Shown here: positions 51,300-59,973 of the stretch, one piece after another | Layout of the letters: each line of letters opens with the position of its first letter | How positions within the stretch are numbered: position 1 is the first letter of the stretch | Source of the DNA: Clostridium sp. OF03-18AA | Lineage (GTDB): Bacteria; Bacillota; Clostridia; Lachnospirales; Lachnospiraceae | Assembly (NCBI RefSeq): GCF_003478035.1 | Contig: NZ_QUEP01000001.1 | Coordinates: forward strand, 310,001 to 374,000 | Length of the DNA stretch: 64,000 nucleotides | Direction: 5' to 3' | Notes under the pieces: model-generated | Database searches by the model: none | Told to the model about the DNA's origin: nothing | The model's input: only the letters and a program-made list of their open reading frames with translations | Position numbers and translations under genes: made by a program

Positions 51300-52475
51300 A
51301 TGCGATATTTGAAACCACATTTTTACGATAAATTTGTCTGTACGGCCGGAGACTGCCCGGATACCTGCTGTGCGGGATGGCAGATTATGATCGATGATGC
51401 TTCTCTGGAGAAGTATAAAAATGTGCAGGGGGAGTTTGGAAAACGCCTGCATGGGTCGGTCAACTGGGAAGAGGAGTGCTTCTGTCAGAATGAACGGCGG
51501 TGCGCATTTTTGAATGATGAGAATCTGTGTGATCTCTATAAGGCACTGGGACCGGACGCGCTCTGCGATACCTGCCGCCTTTATCCGAGACACACGGAGG
51601 AATTTGAGGGACTCAGGGAATTATCCCTGTCCCTTTCCTGCCCGGAGGCGGCGAAGATCATTCTTTCCTGCAAGGAGCCGGTCCGGTTTCTTGAGGAGGA
51701 GACGGACGAGGAGGATGATTTTGACGAGTTTGATTTTATGATGTTTTCGAGACTGGAAGACACCAGAGATGTTCTTTTCTCTGTTTTACAGGATCGAAAT
51801 CTGCCGTTGACACTGCGTATGGCAGCGTGCGAGCAGCTGGCGGAGAGATACCAGATCTGTATGGAGGAAGGAAGAGAGTTTGAGATCGATGATCTGCTTC
51901 AGGAATGCGAACGCCATCACAGGGAGGGAACCTTGCGGGAGTTTATATCGGAAAGTCTCTCAGAAAAGGGCGTGGATGCGGCATCTTTTCACCAGTGGGA
52001 GTGGCAGAAGGAAGAACTTCAGGTGCTTTATGGTCTGGAACGTCTGCGTCCGGAGTGGGATCAGGTGCTTGATGGAGCGGAAAAGCGGCTGTATCAGGGA
52101 AGCAAAGAGGAATATTTTAAGATCTGTGAGGAATTTCACCGGATGTATGGGGCGTTGAGCAGCCATAAAGAAGAGTGGGAAAATCTGGGCGAACAGCTTT
52201 TGATGTTCTTTGTCTATACATATTTCTGCGGGGCAGTCTATGACGATATGGTCTGCTCCAAGCTGGAGCTGGCGCTGTTCTCTGTCCGGTGGATTCAGGA
52301 ATTCTTGATCGTCCGGTGGCTGGAAAACGGGAAGAAGCTGTCCATGCAGGATGTGGAGGAGCTCTCCTGGCGGTACGCGAGGGAGATCGAGCACTCCGAT
52401 GATAACCTGAATGCGCTGGAGGACTGGCTGTTTGGGATGTATGCGCCGGAAGGATGTATGTTGGAGGATGAATAG
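51300..52475 (+). CDS. FliB-type flagellin lysine-N-methylase family protein
   Basis: A 391-residue protein with the cysteine cluster of the FliB family near the N-terminus: CTAGDCPDTCCAGW (about residues 14-27), CFCQNERRCAF, and DLYKALGPDALCDTCRLYPR. The FliB family methylates lysines of flagellin and likely uses a metal cofactor bound by these cysteines. No flagellar gene lies in this window, and the family is widespread in non-motile Clostridia, so the substrate is uncertain. AAAGGAAA precedes the ATG. Confidence 0.88.
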   Translation: MRYLKPHFYDKFVCTAGDCPDTCCAGWQIMIDDASLEKYKNVQGEFGKRLHGSVNWEEECFCQNERRCAFLNDENLCDLYKALGPDALCDTCRLYPRHTEEFEGLRELSLSLSCPEAAKIILSCKEPVRFLEEETDEEDDFDEFDFMMFSRLEDTRDVLFSVLQDRNLPLTLRMAACEQLAERYQICMEEGREFEIDDLLQECERHHREGTLREFISESLSEKGVDAASFHQWEWQKEELQVLYGLERLRPEWDQVLDGAEKRLYQGSKEEYFKICEEFHRMYGALSSHKEEWENLGEQLLMFFVYTYFCGAVYDDMVCSKLELALFSVRWIQEFLIVRWLENGKKLSMQDVEELSWRYAREIEHSDDNLNALEDWLFGMYAPEGCMLEDE

Positions 52476-52858
52476 AGATGATTTCATCCGGTCTTTTCGT
52501 GTGATCGGAGCCGGACATATCGCTGCATTTTGATCTGGTTCTGAATGATTTTGTTTTTGGGGGATTTCAATATTAAGGAAACGAGTTTGCTTTCTTTATA
52601 CATTTTTTGCAAGAGGTACGCGCCAATGAGTCTCCGGGCGCAGACGCTTAGTGGGATTCCGGAAGGGTTCCTCTAAGCTTGCAGAAAAATGCTAAGGACG
52701 GAGAACAGGGAACACAACTCGCTGACGCTCAGACAAGTGTTCCCTGTCTTCCAACGCATTTTCCTGCGAGCCAAGAGGAAGCCAGCTCCCGGGATCCAGG
52801 CGCGCCTGTGCCCGGAGACTCATCGGCGCTGGGAATTGACTGAGCTGAAAGCGAGGGG
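52476..52858. other. Intergenic region containing the second large palindromic element
   Basis: No gene is evident. The palindrome 52620-52829 fills most of it, right up to the end of the minus-strand MerR gene. Confidence 0.5.
52620..52829. repeat. Long palindromic element, copy 2 (about 210 bp)
   Basis: Outer arms GCGCCAATGAGTCTCCGGGC and GCCCGGAGACTCATCGGCGC pair. TTCCTCT with AAGAGGAA, GCAGAAAAATGC with GCATTTTCCTGC and CAGGGAACAC with GTGTTCCCTG pair inside, with loop AACTCGCTGACGCTCAGACAAG. The middle matches copy 1 at 46512-46714, and both copies end in GCGCTGGG-A/G-ATTGA. Confidence 0.8.
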
Positions 52859-53260
52859 TTATTCTCTTAATTCAGGCAGTAAATTACTATAATACTTCAT
52901 TTCCCCAGACAAGACTTTATCATAGAAGCTCTGCTTCCAGTCAATAAATGCGACAGCCTGCTGCAATTTTTCGATAGACTGAAGCAGAGCTTCTCTTTTA
53001 TTTTGCAGAATAATTTTTCGCGTTGGAATAGACTTTTCTCCTTCAAGGCAAAGTGCGAGATACTCTTTCATTTCAGCAATGCTCATACCGCAATTTTTCA
53101 GGCAGTTTAAACTCTGGATCCATTTAATATCGTGATTATCAAACATCCGGTAATTTCTTTTATCCCTTTTTACATTGGGAACAAGTCCTTCGTTGCAATA
53201 AAATTTCAAATTTTCGTAGGTCATATCGGTTAATTTGCAGGCCTCTTTCATGGAATACAT
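52859..53260 (-). CDS. MerR-family transcriptional regulator
   Basis: A 133-residue protein. The winged helix-turn-helix is MYSMKEACKLTDMTYENLKFYCNEGLVPNVKRDKRNYRMF, followed by the dimerisation helix (IAEMKEYLALCLEG...). There is no Cys-rich metal site at the C-terminus, so a small molecule is the likely effector. It is divergent from an aldo/keto reductase gene and a MerR-type promoter lies between them. Confidence 0.93.
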   Translation of the reverse strand: MYSMKEACKLTDMTYENLKFYCNEGLVPNVKRDKRNYRMFDNHDIKWIQSLNCLKNCGMSIAEMKEYLALCLEGEKSIPTRKIILQNKREALLQSIEKLQQAVAFIDWKQSFYDKVLSGEMKYYSNLLPELRE

Positions 53261-53329
53261 AACATTCTCCTAAAAACATAAAATTAAATTCAAAATGCTG
53301 AATTTAACAGCTTGGATCTCAAAAAGTCC

Positions 53330-53360
53330 TTGACCGGTAGCAGCTACCGGCTGGTAGGAT
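53330..53360 (+). promoter_or_regulatory. MerR-type promoter with 19-bp spacer and internal palindrome
   Basis: TTGACC at 53330-53335 and TAGGAT at 53355-53360 are 19 bp apart, the long spacing that MerR activators correct by twisting DNA. The perfect palindrome CCGGTAGCAGCTACCGG (53334-53350) fills the spacer. It points at the aldo/keto reductase reading frame. Confidence 0.85.
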
Positions 53361-53405
53361 TATAGCATGATGAAAAAAATGAATCAACAGGCAGGGGGAG
53401 AACAA

Positions 53406-54244
53406 ATGGAATATATCAGGTTACGAAAGATGAGTGTGAACGATGCGTGCGGGATGCATTGGAAGTGGGATATCGCAGCATTGATACTGCCCAGAGTTAT
53501 TTTAATGAAGAGGAAGTTGGGAAGGCTATTGAAAAGTCAGGAATTGACAGAAAAGAAATATTTTTAACCTCCAAGGTATGGATCGAACATTTCAGATATG
53601 AAGAGTGTAAAAAATCTGTGCTGGAATCTGTGGAAAAACTGCGTACAGATTATCTGGATCTGCTGCTGCTGCATCAGCCGTTTGGTGATACTTACGGCGC
53701 GTGGCGTGCTTTGGAAGAATTGTACAAAGAAGGAAAATTCCATGCAATCGGTATCTCCAACCATTATACAGACCGCATGGTAGAATTTGCAAACTTCACA
53801 AATATTAAGCCGATGGTAAATCAGATGGAAACGCATCCCCTTAACCAGCAGAAAACATTAAAAGAATGGGCAGACAAATATGATATCCGGCTGGAAGCGT
53901 GGGCACCATTTGGCGAAGGAAGAAACGGTCTTTTTGAGAATGAAGTCCTGAAAGCGATTGGACAGAAATATGGAAAAACAACAGCTCAGGTAATGCTCCG
54001 CTGGCATATCCAAAGAGGCGTGATCGTAATTCCGAAGTCTGTACATAAAGAACGTATGATTGAAAACTTTAATGTATTTGACTTTGCGCTTGATGAGAAT
54101 GATATGAACCAGATTTCACAGATGGATACTGCCACAAGTGCTTTTTTCTCACATCAGGATCCGGCAATGGTGGAGTGGTTTGTAAAAATGGTTGAGGAGC
54201 GCAAATCGCAGCATGACAGCAGCAAAGAAAAAAAGAACTGGTAA
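53406..54244 (+). pseudogene. Aldo/keto reductase with N-terminal deletion and frameshift
   Basis: NADPH-dependent oxidoreductase of the AKR family. The 5' end reads MEYIRLR, then the frame is lost; from about 53427 the correct frame continues DECERCVRDALEVGYRSIDTAQSYFNEEEVGKAIE to a normal end at 54244. About 20-25 residues, including the first strand and the GxG-like turn of the family, are missing between. The tetrad is retained in SIDTAQSYF (Asp, Tyr), TSKVWIEH (Lys) and LLLLHQPFG (His). A shorter product could start at 53447, but without the first strand it is unlikely to fold. Confidence 0.75.
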
Positions 54245-54347
54245 AGCAGCTTATGAGGTGAGTACGCACTTTTTTACTGCTATTGTCACCGGAAACTGCC
54301 GGTGGCAAACTCAGTTGGAAGGAAAAGAAATTAGGTGGGGACAAAGA

Positions 54348-55157
54348 ATGAAAGGCCGTGTTGCAAAATATTATCTGACAGACGGAAGAAGACATACAGA
54401 TTCAGAAGGTTATAAGACAAGCGTGGCATTTGAAAAATACCTTGCAGACTGCGGTCTTCAGGTGGCGACTGACAGAGACTTTGGAATTACAGCTCTGCTG
54501 TGGGCAGGAATGAAGGCGGGAATTGGAATCATACGAAAAAACAATTTCTTTTATACCGAGAAAGGGTCTTATCAGTATCTGGAGGCTTTTTTAATTGATG
54601 AGCCGCTTCAGTACATTGTGGAGAATCAGATCAGACCATGCGCTGAGAAATGTAACCTGTGCATACGATCCTGTCCGACAGAATCATTGGAAGCGCCGTA
54701 CATGATGTGCAGAAACACCTGCGTTTCCTGCCTGACAACATGGGATGGCTGGGATCTAAGGACGGAACCGCTGCAGAACAAATTCGAAAAATGGATCTAC
54801 GGCTGCGATGCCTGCTAGGATGCATGGCCCCATAATAGAAAAGCATGGAAAGATACAGAAGAATTCCCAGAACTCGAAGCGTGGAGCAGCCATTTTACGG
54901 ATACAGAGATCGTTCTGGCGGAATACAGCTGGCTGCGATCCGTCGTGCAGCCCAAACTCTGGTATATTCCGCAGGGGAAAGAGTGGCGGTATAAAACGAA
55001 TGCGCTGAACGCGATGTTAAATAACTATGATCCGAAATACCTTCCGGTTATTAAAAAAGTATGTCAGGATGAATATCGTGAGGTTCGTGATATGGCGGAG
55101 TGGGTGCTTGAAGAGATTGAAAGGAAAGGTATCGGTGAATCGGAAAATGGGCAGTGA
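54348..55157 (+). pseudogene. QueG-like 4Fe-4S protein, truncated and with a nonsense codon
   Basis: Belongs to the epoxyqueuosine reductase-related 4Fe-4S family. The remaining frame begins MKGRVAKYYLTDGRRHTDSEGYKTS and continues DFGITALLWAGMKAGIGIIRKNNFFYTEKGSYQYLEAFLID and CAEKCNLCIRSCPTESLEAPY (first cluster). At IYGCDAC, where relatives read CDACQDACP, the Q codon is TAG at 54816-54818; the same frame then continues DAWPHNRKAWKDTEEFP to 55157. About 60 N-terminal residues are also missing. It directly follows the damaged reductase, so the region is decaying. Confidence 0.8.
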
Positions 55158-55319
55158 TGTTGCATATAGAACATAAAATTACAGATAATTAACTAAAATA
55201 TAAATAATATATTACAAATTATGAAGATATACGGAAGTATATTGAAAAAAACAGCAATTGAAATATAATTTAAATAAGAGAAAAGCGCAAAGTGGACTGC
55301 CCCCCGGAGAGGAGGCAGT

Positions 55320-55730
55320 ATGAGCAAGAAGAAAATTAAAATAAGATATATCATTTTTGTTCTGATCATCATAGGCATAGTAGTTTTTGTTGGAAAAATA
55401 ACTAAGCTTGATGATTTAAACGCAGAAAAAGTCACCGAGATCATACTCGTATCCCCACCTTATAAAAAGAGAATAACAGACCGGCAGGAGATCGAAGAAT
55501 TTACGAGTCTGTTTAATGAAAGAAAAAAGAAACCTGTATTTTCAATCATCAACTCATCTGGCTGGAGCAAAAGAGCCATTATAACAACGGAAACATATCA
55601 ATAGGATATTATTTTTTGCGGGGAAAACATCACAGTGAACAGGCAGAAATATGTCATGGATGAATCGATTGATTCTGAACTGGAACAGTTTTATCAGTCC
55701 CTGAATGAGACAGAGGAAAAATATAATTAA
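55320..55730 (+). pseudogene. Small exported or membrane protein, interrupted by frameshifts
   Basis: The frame from 55320 (MSKKKIKIRYIIFVLIIIGIVVF, one helix) reads to a TAG at 55602-55604 (94 residues). The same frame resumes as CGENITVNRQKYVMDESIDSELEQFYQSLNETEEKYN to 55730, while the stretch between fits another frame (NNGNISIGYYFLRGK). So two compensating shifts near 55580 and 55620 are likely. AGGAGG lies before the ATG. Function unknown. A decayed relative of its C-terminus appears near 57575-57610. Confidence 0.5.
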
Positions 55731-55776
55731 CAAAGCTCCGTTAAGATGAATGCCCACGGATAAGGAGGTCACTATT

Positions 55777-56574
55777 ATGGATAAATCAATAAAAACATGG
55801 AGAGTTTTTCTTTTTGGGATGTGCTGTATCTTGGTGAGCCTGTATATAAAAAAAATTTTACTCTCATTAGAAATAATAAAAGGTGATTTTTTATCCAATA
55901 GTATTGTTGGGGTTGCGGTGATCTGGTTCATAGCCGGTATTTTTCGCCTATACCATTTAAAGCGAACATATCCTGAACTTAAAACAGTCTTATCGAAAGA
56001 TAAATGGTGCATAGCAGAATCTATTCTTATTTTCATTCTAGCAGTGGGATTAACATTAACTGGTGTAGGAGCGCACAATACCCAGATGTTATCTGAAATA
56101 TTTCAAAGAGATGAAGATGAGAATATCACAGAATCTATAGTAAACACAGAGTATGGTTCTATAGAGGATTTTTCAGCAAACAACAGCATGGATATTTTTG
56201 TGCTTAATTTTAACAAGGAAAGCAATTTAGATAATGGATCGTTCAGCGCAGTAGATAAAACTGTTTCTGTGGCAAAGAGCTATACGGCAGTAACATATGA
56301 ATGTGAGATAGATAGCGATAGATTTCAGGTAAAGTTGGCAACATATGATTCGGACAATGGCGAAGAACAACTGAACGCTGTAATAAAAAGCAATCCGGAC
56401 ATATTCACGAAAAAAGATATTAGAGGGAATTCCACATATTATTGCCCGGGATCAAAATATGACTGGTCGGACTGTTATGCAATGGTAGTAGATCATAAAT
56501 TACTCGTGGTTAATATAGAAAAAGAATATGATCAATACATTGAATGGGTGTTAGGGCATATCACATTACAGTAA
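55777..56574 (+). CDS. Hypothetical membrane protein
   Basis: A 265-residue protein; the ATG at 55777 follows AGGAGG. Three helices (VFLFGMCCILVSLYIKKILL, SIVGVAVIWFIAGIFRLY, CIAESILIFILAVGLTLTGVG) occupy the first 110 residues. The rest is an outside domain beginning ESIVNTEYGSIEDFSANNSMDIF, with CEIDSDRFQVKLATYDS and a Cys pair. I recognise no family. It is the largest of a run of small AT-rich genes. Confidence 0.7.
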   Translation: MDKSIKTWRVFLFGMCCILVSLYIKKILLSLEIIKGDFLSNSIVGVAVIWFIAGIFRLYHLKRTYPELKTVLSKDKWCIAESILIFILAVGLTLTGVGAHNTQMLSEIFQRDEDENITESIVNTEYGSIEDFSANNSMDIFVLNFNKESNLDNGSFSAVDKTVSVAKSYTAVTYECEIDSDRFQVKLATYDSDNGEEQLNAVIKSNPDIFTKKDIRGNSTYYCPGSKYDWSDCYAMVVDHKLLVVNIEKEYDQYIEWVLGHITLQ

Positions 56575-56618
56575 TAAAGAAAGTAATTACTTTTTGTAAT
56601 ATTACAAGGAGCTAGTTT

Positions 56619-56717
56619 ATGCATATTATATTTCTGCCTGGTGATGAACCATTTTCGCAGTATCCTAATCATTATGTCGTTACTTCTAGTCTTGAAAACG
56701 TGATACTCACCATTTAA
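56619..56717 (+). CDS. Very small hypothetical protein
   Basis: A 32-residue frame, MHIIFLPGDEPFSQYPNHYV and 12 more, preceded by AAGGAG at 8 nt. It may be a real small gene or a fragment; nothing is recognised. Confidence 0.3.
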   Translation: MHIIFLPGDEPFSQYPNHYVVTSSLENVILTI

Positions 56718-56720
56718 AGA

Positions 56721-57152
56721 ATGGAGATGATCCTGATTAAAAAGATACGCATAATTGCATTAATATCTATTCTGTGCCTACTGATAGTTTATTTGCTTTG
56801 GAATAACATGAGTTTAAAAGGAAATTGGCTTGATGATTCTGATACCGTTTCCATTGAATGGTATGATTATAAAGGAATCTATCACAACCAGACTTTGACA
56901 GAAGAAAGAAGCGGACTTACTCAATTAATAAAGGATATAACCCCAAAGAAAATATACATAACTCCGCAATCACGTTCAGGAGAACAAAGTTATAATATTG
57001 ACTATTCTGGCAAGCGAAGTGTTCGTTATACTGTAAAAAGTTCAGGTTTAATTATTATTTTGAATAATGAATTTCCATTTCAACATTCGGTCTGGAAAAT
57101 AGGAGATTACGCGGTAATTATTCAATACATAAATAGTATGGTTGATAGATGA
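56721..57152 (+). CDS. Hypothetical membrane-anchored protein
   Basis: A 143-residue protein with one N-terminal helix (IIALISILCLLIVYLLW) and an outside domain containing DTVSIEWYDYKGIYHNQTLTEERSGL and KIGDYAVIIQYINSMV. It starts 3 nt after the previous small frame; the ribosome binding site is not clear. No family is recognised. Confidence 0.6.
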   Translation: MEMILIKKIRIIALISILCLLIVYLLWNNMSLKGNWLDDSDTVSIEWYDYKGIYHNQTLTEERSGLTQLIKDITPKKIYITPQSRSGEQSYNIDYSGKRSVRYTVKSSGLIIILNNEFPFQHSVWKIGDYAVIIQYINSMVDR

Positions 57153-57255
57153 GCAAAGAAGAAAAAACGCATCACCATAAAAGCTGTTTGATCGTGATAT
57201 GAATGGAGAACCTGTACACTGGTACACAAAATCAAAGGGAAATGGAGGGGACAAA

Positions 57256-57480
57256 ATGAAAAAACATTGTATACTATGGACTGTAGTAATAACTCTTATT
57301 GTTTCCTGGTTTTTATTTTTTCCATGGAGTAAACAAGTATTTGAGGATGGCGGGACTATTGTCTATTCCAGTTTCACATACAAAATTTATATATGGAACT
57401 CAATAGGAGGAAAAAACACGACTGAGATATATTATTTCCCATTTAATTTTAAGTATAGAAGTGGGATATTAGATAAATGA
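57256..57480 (+). CDS. Small exported or membrane protein
   Basis: A 74-residue protein; the ATG at 57256 follows GGAGGGG. It has one helix (CILWTVVITLIVSWFLFFPW) and an outside part EDGGTIVYSSFTYKIYIWNS. The last 15 residues look irregular, so it may be truncated. No function can be named. Confidence 0.55.
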   Translation: MKKHCILWTVVITLIVSWFLFFPWSKQVFEDGGTIVYSSFTYKIYIWNSIGGKNTTEIYYFPFNFKYRSGILDK

Positions 57481-57489
57481 TCAAAAGTT

Positions 57490-57662
57490 AATGACAGCAC
57501 TTTGATTATTGTTTATGAGTCTAACAACGCACATTTTAACTGTCGAAAGTCCAGAACACGGTTGATCATAGATGGATCTTGAACTGGAGCGGTTTTATCG
57601 ATTATTGAATGAAACTTTGGTAAAGAGAGGATACATCGGCAAAATTTATGGAGGTGAGGGCT
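57490..57662 (+). pseudogene. Remnant of the small-protein family
   Basis: The stretch near 57575-57610 reads LELERFYRLLNETL, close to SELEQFYQSLNETEE at the end of the gene at 55320-55730. No open frame connects it to a start. Confidence 0.4.
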
Positions 57663-57908
57663 ATGAGGAAAATAAAAGAGATCCTTTTTTCTGAGAATGG
57701 CATGAAGGTGGTTAATACTCTGTTCTTTTTGGCGATGTTTTTTTATATGAGCGGCCTGTTGTTTGTCGCTTATATTGTCTGGATCTGTTATCTTGTGTTT
57801 TGCATTAGAAATACGGAATCCAGGGGAAGCAAGGTGGTTTATTCGGTGTTTGTTGGACTTGCAGTGGTTATGATCGGAGTGAGTCTGTATGGTTTGATAC
57901 GAGGATGA
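57663..57908 (+). CDS. Small two-helix membrane protein
   Basis: An 81-residue protein; the ATG at 57663 follows GGAGGTGAG. Hydrophobic segments are VVNTLFFLAMFFYMSGLLFVAYIVWICYLVF and VVYSVFVGLAVVMIGVSLYGLI. No family is recognised. Confidence 0.6.
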   Translation: MRKIKEILFSENGMKVVNTLFFLAMFFYMSGLLFVAYIVWICYLVFCIRNTESRGSKVVYSVFVGLAVVMIGVSLYGLIRG

Positions 57909-57975
57909 TAGATCATCCGGATTTCCTTTTGAACTTCCTGCCCTTCATGATCTTGTTACAGACTTTTTCATAGGC

Positions 57976-58602
57976 TCACTTGTTCTGCGCACATATCATC
58001 TCCCATGCTTCCTCATCGATCTCCTCCTCATGGAACAGTTTTCTTCTGTCGGTCTCGGTGATCCTGCGAATGACGCGACAGGGATTGCCGGCAGCGATCG
58101 ACCAGTCAGGAATATCTTTTGTGACAACACTTCCGGAGCCGATCACAACGTTATTTCCGATGTGGACGCCTGGACACACGACGGTATTTCCGCCCAGCCA
58201 GACATTGTCCCCGATGGTAACTTCTTTCCCGTATTCGAACCCGGAATTGCGGGTATCCGGATGGATCGGATGTCCAGCTGTATAGATCGCAACATTCGGA
58301 GCCATCTGGCAGTTGTCACCGATTTTTACTTTTGCGACATCCAGGATTGTACAGTTGTAATTGGCATAAAAATTTTTCCCGACTTCAATATGGGAGCCGT
58401 AATCGCAGTAAAAAGGCGGATTGATCCAGGCATTTTCGGATTTCCCTAAAAGTTCTTTTACTGTCTCCGAAATCCCATCAAAATCGGAGCGGTCTGCAAA
58501 GTTAAGCTTTTGCAGGATCTTTCTGCATTTTGCCATTTCCTCCATGACACTCTGATCTGCGATGTACGCGATCTGCATGTCTCTTCTACGTTTCATGTCC
58601 AT
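57976..58602 (-). CDS. Maltose/galactoside-type O-acetyltransferase
   Basis: A 208-residue left-handed beta-helix enzyme of the Maa/LacA/NodL group. The N-terminal mac domain (MDMKRRRDMQIAYIADQSVMEEMAKCRKILQKLNFAD) precedes hexapeptide repeats (INPPFYCDYGSHIEVGKNFYANYNCTILD, GDNCQMAPNVAIYTAGHPIHPDTRN with the catalytic His, and WLGGNTVVCPGVHIGNNVVIGSGSVVTKD). It transfers acetyl groups from acetyl-CoA to sugars. The start at 58602 follows AGAAAGGAA. Confidence 0.95.
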   Translation of the reverse strand: MDMKRRRDMQIAYIADQSVMEEMAKCRKILQKLNFADRSDFDGISETVKELLGKSENAWINPPFYCDYGSHIEVGKNFYANYNCTILDVAKVKIGDNCQMAPNVAIYTAGHPIHPDTRNSGFEYGKEVTIGDNVWLGGNTVVCPGVHIGNNVVIGSGSVVTKDIPDWSIAAGNPCRVIRRITETDRRKLFHEEEIDEEAWEMICAQNK

Positions 58603-58845
58603 GTTTTGTTTTCCTTTCTACGCATATATAAATAAACGTTTTCATTGATTTTCATATCAGGATCTTCCATAATGATATAATAATCTCATAAGTATGACAA
58701 TACCGGGTTATGGAAAGCTCGAAATAAAAGAATAAATAAAATGCGATATTTCGGAATCTATTTCCAGAGCCAAATTTGTTTTCGCACAAAGAAAGCACTA
58801 TCGCTGCTGCAGTTTGAGGGGAGTGAAAAATAAAATGAAAACCTC
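58603..58845. other. Intergenic region between divergent genes
   Basis: It lies between the acetyltransferase and the TetR gene. I see no gene; promoter-like AT-rich sequence for the minus strand is present near 58630-58680. Confidence 0.4.
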
Positions 58846-58874
58846 TTGACAAGTAACCGATTGGTTACTATAAT
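58846..58874 (+). promoter_or_regulatory. Promoter of the tetR-type gene with embedded operator
   Basis: TTGACA at 58846-58851 and TATAAT at 58869-58874 with a 17-bp spacer. The spacer holds the palindrome GTAACCGATTGGTTAC at 58853-58868, and a second, GTAACCGAACGGTTAC, follows at 58880-58895. Confidence 0.9.
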
Positions 58875-58895
58875 ACAAAGTAACCGAACGGTTAC
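58853..58895. promoter_or_regulatory. Two tandem TetR operators
   Basis: GTAACCGATTGGTTAC (58853-58868) and GTAACCGAACGGTTAC (58880-58895) differ only at the centre and are 27 bp apart start to start. One sits between -35 and -10, the other over the transcription start, so bound repressor should block the promoter fully. Confidence 0.88.
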
Positions 58896-58915
58896 AAAAA
58901 ACAAGGAGTCAGGTC

Positions 58916-59536
58916 ATGGCTGGAGAGACGAAAGAACGAATTTTGGAGGCTGCCCTTGAGCTGTTCGCGCAGAGCGGATATTCGGGGACTTCCATGAATG
59001 ATATCGCAAAGCAGATGGGAATTACAAAGGGAGCTTTGTATAAGCACTACACGGGAAAACAGGAGATCCTGGACAGGATCGTGGAGCGGATGAATCAGAT
59101 GGATTATGAGCGGGCGGAAGAGTACGAGATGCCGGAGACGGAGCCGGATGGTTTCGCGGAGGCGTATCTTCACACGCCGATCGGGATGATCCGTTCATAT
59201 AGCATGGCGCAGTTTGCCCACTGGACGGAGGAACCGTTCGCGTCTAATTTCAGGAAGATGCTGACGCTGGAACAGTATCGCGATCCGAAACTTGAAAAGC
59301 TGTATCATGATTATCTGGCGACCGGGCCAGCGGAGTATATGGCGGCGGTGTTTCGGAAGATGACGGACAGCGATGCGTCTGCCATGCAGCTTGCCCTGGA
59401 GTTTTATGGTCCGATGTTTCTGCTCTACAGCGTTTATGACGGCGCAGAGGAAAAAAGTGCAGTTTCCGGATTGCTGAGCGAACATATCGACCGTTTTATC
59501 AGGCGGATGGAAGCAGAGAGGATGGATGTAAAATGA
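58916..59536 (+). CDS. TetR-family transcriptional repressor, probably autoregulated
   Basis: A 206-residue regulator with helix-turn-helix RILEAALELFAQSGYSGTSMNDIAKQMGITKGALYKHYTGKQEI at residues 8-52, followed by a variable ligand-binding domain. AAGGAG lies 8 nt before the ATG. Two palindromic operators cover its own promoter, which strongly suggests autorepression. Its stop overlaps the next gene (ATGA), a small KTR protein. Confidence 0.95.
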   Translation: MAGETKERILEAALELFAQSGYSGTSMNDIAKQMGITKGALYKHYTGKQEILDRIVERMNQMDYERAEEYEMPETEPDGFAEAYLHTPIGMIRSYSMAQFAHWTEEPFASNFRKMLTLEQYRDPKLEKLYHDYLATGPAEYMAAVFRKMTDSDASAMQLALEFYGPMFLLYSVYDGAEEKSAVSGLLSEHIDRFIRRMEAERMDVK

Positions 59537-59718
59537 CAGAATATACAGGGCGGGAAAGATTCTGGATCCGATGTCCGGTGTGTGGGGCAAAAACACGTCT
59601 GCAGCTGCTTTGGGAGACGGAACTCAGGGCGTTTCCGTTGTTCTGCCCGAAATGTAAAAGCGAAACATTGATCGATGCAAAAAATTATATGATCCAGGTT
59701 CAGGTTGAGCGAAAGTGA
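59533..59718 (+). CDS. Cysteine-rich KTR-family small protein
   Basis: A 61-residue zinc-ribbon protein: WIRCPVCGAKTRLQLLWETEL and FPLFCPKCKSETLIDAK, matching the cysteine-rich KTR family (CPVCGxKTR, CPKCKxE). Such proteins are frequent in mobile elements of Clostridia; function unknown. It is translationally coupled to the TetR gene. Confidence 0.88.
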   Translation: MTEYTGRERFWIRCPVCGAKTRLQLLWETELRAFPLFCPKCKSETLIDAKNYMIQVQVERK

Positions 59719-59822
59719 GACCTGATGTGTGATCCGGTTCAGTATAAGCTGACAAAATATTATGCCCCACCACATGGAAGAAGTGGTAGCCCAATTGGAA
59801 CAAGAGAAAGAGCCAGACGCTA

Positions 59823-59869
59823 AGACGCAGTGCTGATCGAGAAATCGATCCCGCATTGTGTCTTTTTTT
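59823..59869 (+). terminator. Terminator upstream of the flavodoxin gene
   Basis: AGACGCAGTGC and GCATTGTGTCT pair, with an inner GATCGA/TCGATC stem, followed by seven T. It ends the tetR-KTR unit. Confidence 0.82.
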
Positions 59870-59959
59870 ACGCGAACAACGACAAAGTCCGCGCTTGCGC
59901 GAGACCTTGGCGGTTGTCGCGATAAGAAGGGGAAACTCGCGAAGCATGTTTTTATTTGT
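59863..59959 (+). repeat. Dispersed 92-bp repeat, copy 2
   Basis: From the T-run: TTTTTTTACGCGAACAACGA, then CAAAGTCCGCGCTTGCGCG, AGACCTTGGCG, TTGTCGCGATAA and GGGGAAACTCGCGAAGC. It matches 41107-41200 at roughly 90 percent and again links a terminator with the ribosome binding site of the next gene. Confidence 0.8.
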
Positions 59960-59973
59960 TGGAGGAGAATCAT

